DNA of 64,000 bases from Warburgia ugandensis (lineage: Eukaryota > Streptophyta > Magnoliopsida > Canellales > Canellaceae). Position numbers and translations under genes: made by a program. The stretch lies in NCBI GenBank assembly GCA_035236585.1, contig CP141131.1, positions 17,707,103 to 17,771,102 of the forward strand, read 5' to 3'. Of the stretch, positions 60,801-64,000 are shown piece after piece. The number at the start of each line of letters is the position of its first letter. The first letter of the stretch is position 1. The notes beneath the pieces are model-generated. The model made no database searches. It had not been told where the DNA came from and was given only the letters and a program-made list of their open reading frames with translations.

Positions 60801-61759
60801 CCTCGAGGAGCAAATATAGTGATCAACCCCACCTCTATTCGACACTACTCATGACTAGTGCAAGTTGTGTGTGCATTGGTATTCATGTTGTGAACTAACA
60901 TAGTTGGGATGCCTATAACACATATGACTATAAAGAGTACTTATTTACTTTATAATATCACAAGTACTTATTTACAATATAATATTATTTAAGTAAAATA
61001 TTATTATTATTTTAAAATTTTTGCTTAAGAAATTATGTAAATATTTTTCTTATTATTTTGTTTCATTTACTTAAGACATTATAACGTATTAGGAAGCACC
61101 CCCATTTGAAAACTCAATAAAAATAGTCCCAAGTCCAAATTCCAAAATGATAATAATTCATCTCTCTAATATGTGTGTGAAATTAGAATTTTGGAGGGTG
61201 GAAATTTTTTTCTAAATCTCAAATGCTATGGTAATTCTCTATTTTAAATGCTTAAAATTTTTAGAATGTCATATTAATGCTAAAATTCAAAATTGTGTTG
61301 AGAAAACTTCAAGTCTAGGTCCTCCAAGAAATAATTTTGTCAACCATTAGCATTTTTATGATTCTTTTAAAATCTTTGAGCACCAAACAATATATATCTT
61401 GGAAATTCTTTGAAGACTTCCTGATCGGTGCTAATTTGCACCTTCTTGAGTATTGATCTTCTGTGATCATTTTTTATGCTTAAACAATGTAATGGAAGCA
61501 AAAATGCATCAAGGAATATTTGCCTCTTGACCAACAAATCATTTCTTCAACCAAGTAACTTTCTTGTCCTTTGAAAGCCTTATGAACCATTTACCGTCAC
61601 GCTCATTTGTCACCAAGAAATGTCAAACTTTGTTAAAGAAAGAATAATCAATTAGTGTTTAATAATTTCCATGTCATCGTACAATTGATCCACAAAATTA
61701 GCTTCTTTATAGGCATCTGAGATTGGTTTAAAAATTGAAGTAGTCAATGGTTTACAATT

Positions 61760-61763
<4 letters not shown>

Positions 61764-61849
<86 letters not shown>
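61764..61849. repeat. (CT)n microsatellite, about 42 units
   Basis: An uninterrupted CT array of about 85 bp. Nearby sequence from 60900 to 62400 holds no supported gene. Confidence 0.97.
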
Positions 61850-61851
<2 letters not shown>

Positions 61852-62439
61852 CCCACTCACACAACTAAGGATCTCTTTTCATCTTGTTATTTTCCAACTG
61901 TGTATTCCCCTTATGACCAGTGCTAATACTCTTGGAGTAGTGGAGACTAACACTTGTTTGAGCATCTAAGCCAATTTGTAGCTCCTTCTCCATTGGATAA
62001 ATCGTTACCAAGTATGACAACGAATTGTCACACTTTGGGATAGTGTTCCTTGTATAGGTTTTGCTTTTGGAAGTTCTTATATGTGAAACATTAGTAAGCC
62101 ATTTTTTCATCATAATATCAACACACAAAAACTCCACTAGTTCTAAAGGGCAATTTACATCAAAATAAGTGTTCAATTCATCCTTATCAGCTAATATGAT
62201 ATATTGTTTGTCATCCCAACCAAATGCACATAATTGTCATAGATTCCTCGCAGTATAGGTTTGACCACAATGCCATTTCAATTGAATGACAACATTTTGA
62301 ACTTTTGGTCTAAAATTATTATATGATCTTTTACCTAATTGGATTAGGCTTAGCAAGGCATCACATAATTAGTCATTTATCTCTCATGAAGAACCAATTG
62401 GAAATTGTGGGTGAACATTGTTCACTTGAAAAAGTATTC

Positions 62440-63130
62440 TAAGATCTATGAAAAGGTCATTCCCTACCAAAAGGATAAAGGCATTGGTCAAAGAGCACAT
62501 TCATGCCAATGTTGGCTCCATATAAGATATTTTCTACGAAGAAGGCAGCCTATAGTTGGGTTGACAAGAGGAAGAACTATAAAGATGAGCTCTTCCTAAT
62601 GCAAATAAGTAGTACAAGCTAAAAAAGCAAGGTTGAATTGTCACATGTAGCAAATGCCATAGGGTGGGCATAATTCAAGGAAATGCAAGGGTGAAGGTAC
62701 TTCCTCAACACAAGTGAGTATCTCCAACTACTTGAATGTAGATAAGTACACATTGTCTTACATAGCATCAAACTTCTAGTCTCATGGTGCAGCAAGAGAT
62801 GATGTTTTCATGGGCTATAAAATTTAACCTGAAGAGAATTTTCAAGTGGTATATGTGTTATGTATTTCTCTTTCATTTGAATTTGTTTATTCTAGTATTG
62901 TAGTATCTAATTCATTTGCTTCTAGTATTGTAGTATCTAATTCATTTGCTTTTGTCTTGTGTGTAGGGCTCAAGACAAAAAGTGCATGACACATATTGGA
63001 TGAGGCAAATTTAGCTCAAGACAAACATACAAAGGAAGAATCAAAGGAAGGGGCAGAGGTAATGGAGGTAGGGGCAATAGAGGTGGTGACAATATGCAAG
63101 AATCTAAACCTAATTGCCAAACTAGCCATG
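62440..63130 (+). mobile_element. Possible MULE transposase C-terminal remnant
   Basis: Broken frames give CSKCHRVGIIQGNARVK at about 62645-62695, which looks like a decayed CCHC zinc knuckle (CxKCxxxGHNxxxC), followed by a Gly/Arg-rich end (KGRIKGRGRGNGGRGNRGGD, about 63028-63087). Both occur at the end of plant Mutator-like transposases, but the catalytic part was not found. A retroelement gag is the alternative. Confidence 0.35.
62891..62950. repeat. Perfect 30-bp tandem duplication
   Basis: TCTAGTATTGTAGTATCTAA plus ten more bases, twice with no mismatch. Recent. Confidence 0.95.
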
Positions 63131-63765
63131 TGGCTACTAGTTTATTACATGGGAGTTTGAGTTTTGGTGGGGAGTATGAGTTCTTTTTTGGGGCATGGAG
63201 GTGGTTATATGTAAGGGAGTCATGAAATAGTACATTTTCATGAACATGTTCATTAGCCATTAATACAATACAAAGGGTTATTCAATGTAGATGTGTAAAA
63301 ACCCCAATTTTTTTGGAATTAATTAGATTTTTTACAAAAATCTAGGTGAAATATTATATTCAATATAATGTTATTTAAAAAAAAAAGAAATAGGTCTTGA
63401 AACATAGATATTTGGAATCATTCATAGGAGGCCTGTCAGAATGACTATATGTACGCTAAAATCTGAGCTCGGGTGAAAATTTCCTATTTTTTGTAATTTT
63501 TGTGAATTTATATTTACCAATAAGGGTAAAATGGTCAATTCACTTTTGTGTGGGTCCACAAAAGTTAGGTGAGCTTATGGACAGCCATCTCAAGGAATAT
63601 CAATGATGAAGAATAAACATGATGATGAAGCTCTTTTGATTTTAATAAGAAAAGAATAAAAATTATTTTTTTAAAAGAAATAATAAAAAATCTAATTAAA
63701 ATAATACACAATTAACCCTATAAATAGCCTTCCAATAGGTTGCATGAAATTGCACAAACCCCATA

Positions 63766-63767
<2 letters not shown>

Positions 63768-63855
<88 letters not shown>
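63768..63855. repeat. (CT)n microsatellite, about 44 units
   Basis: An 88-bp CT array starting about 45 bp after the TATA box, so it would lie in the transcribed leader of the putative LTR. Confidence 0.97.
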
Positions 63856-63857
<2 letters not shown>

Positions 63858-63947
63858 CCTTTACAGCAGCAGAGTGCGTCTATGGATGTACCAGAGGGAA
63901 TATTGCCTAACAGAGCATTAGGTGCGTCTGCGGACTCGTCGTCCCCA

Positions 63948-63984
63948 ATTGAATAGGGTTTTCGCCTGAAAACCCTAATTCAAT
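63948..63984. repeat. Hairpin (16-17 bp stem, 4-nt loop)
   Basis: ATTGAATAGGGTTTTC, loop GCCT, then GAAAACCCTAATTCAAT: complementary apart from one bulged base. It lies in the putative LTR; function unknown. Confidence 0.75.
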
Positions 63985-64000
63985 TAGCCATTTAAATTTG

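Larger units (their letters stand above)
63294..64000 (+). mobile_element. LTR retrotransposon LTR, cut by the window end
   Basis: Begins TGTAAAAACCCCAATTTTTT with GGAATTAATTAG, a start I associate with plant Gypsy LTRs. It contains a TATA box (CTATAAATAG, 63718-63727), then a (CT)n leader and a hairpin near the end. No 3' end is visible, so length and class are provisional. Confidence 0.5.

Overview
This is a plant nuclear genome window: AT-rich, with intron-split genes, GT-AG splice sites, a plastid-targeted isoprenoid enzyme, and angiosperm-type retroelements (Au SINEs, an RTE LINE family, Copia remnants, a TRIM) plus very long (CT)n/(GA)n tracts. The proteins and repeats suit a eudicot or an early-diverging angiosperm with large introns. 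I cannot name the species from the sequence. All exon models were built by hand from reading frame, splice sites and remembered family similarity.

Layout. (1) 2874-12383, + strand: the 3' part of a PrimPol (DNA-directed primase/polymerase) gene, five exons, with the upstream catalytic exons not found in the window. The last exon carries an in-frame TGA 14 codons before a second stop, so the C-terminal motif may be lost. Its 4-kb last intron holds a (CT)71 tract, an Au SINE, a 250-bp TRIM and an RTE LINE packed side by side. (2) 15040-16080: a decayed Copia 3' end. (3) 16318-16926, +: an intronless 202-residue acidic protein with two MIM1-like motifs, perhaps an ESCRT/VPS4 partner. (4) 21082-24831, +: complete three-exon IspF (MEcDP synthase, plastid MEP pathway). 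(5) 41984-26616, - strand: complete eleven-exon plant-type glutaminyl-peptide cyclotransferase of 320 residues, with Copia and RTE remnants antisense in its introns. (6) 43.0-48.4 kb: a dense Au SINE cluster between divergent genes. (7) 49057-53321, +: complete seven-exon membrane-anchored receptor-like kinase of the At4g34500 type, with a TATA box and two tandem G-boxes. (8) 53.3-64 kb: gene-poor, with an RTE copy, long dinucleotide tracts, a possible MULE fragment and the start of an LTR running off the window end.

The genes are unrelated housekeeping or signalling genes (DNA damage tolerance, plastid isoprenoids, secretory-pathway peptide modification, kinase signalling). I see no operon-like or pathway clustering and no clear new system. 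The most informative oddities are the PrimPol stop codon, the nested dated insertions in its last intron, the decayed duplicated splice site in the cyclotransferase gene, and the two-motif MIM1-like protein.
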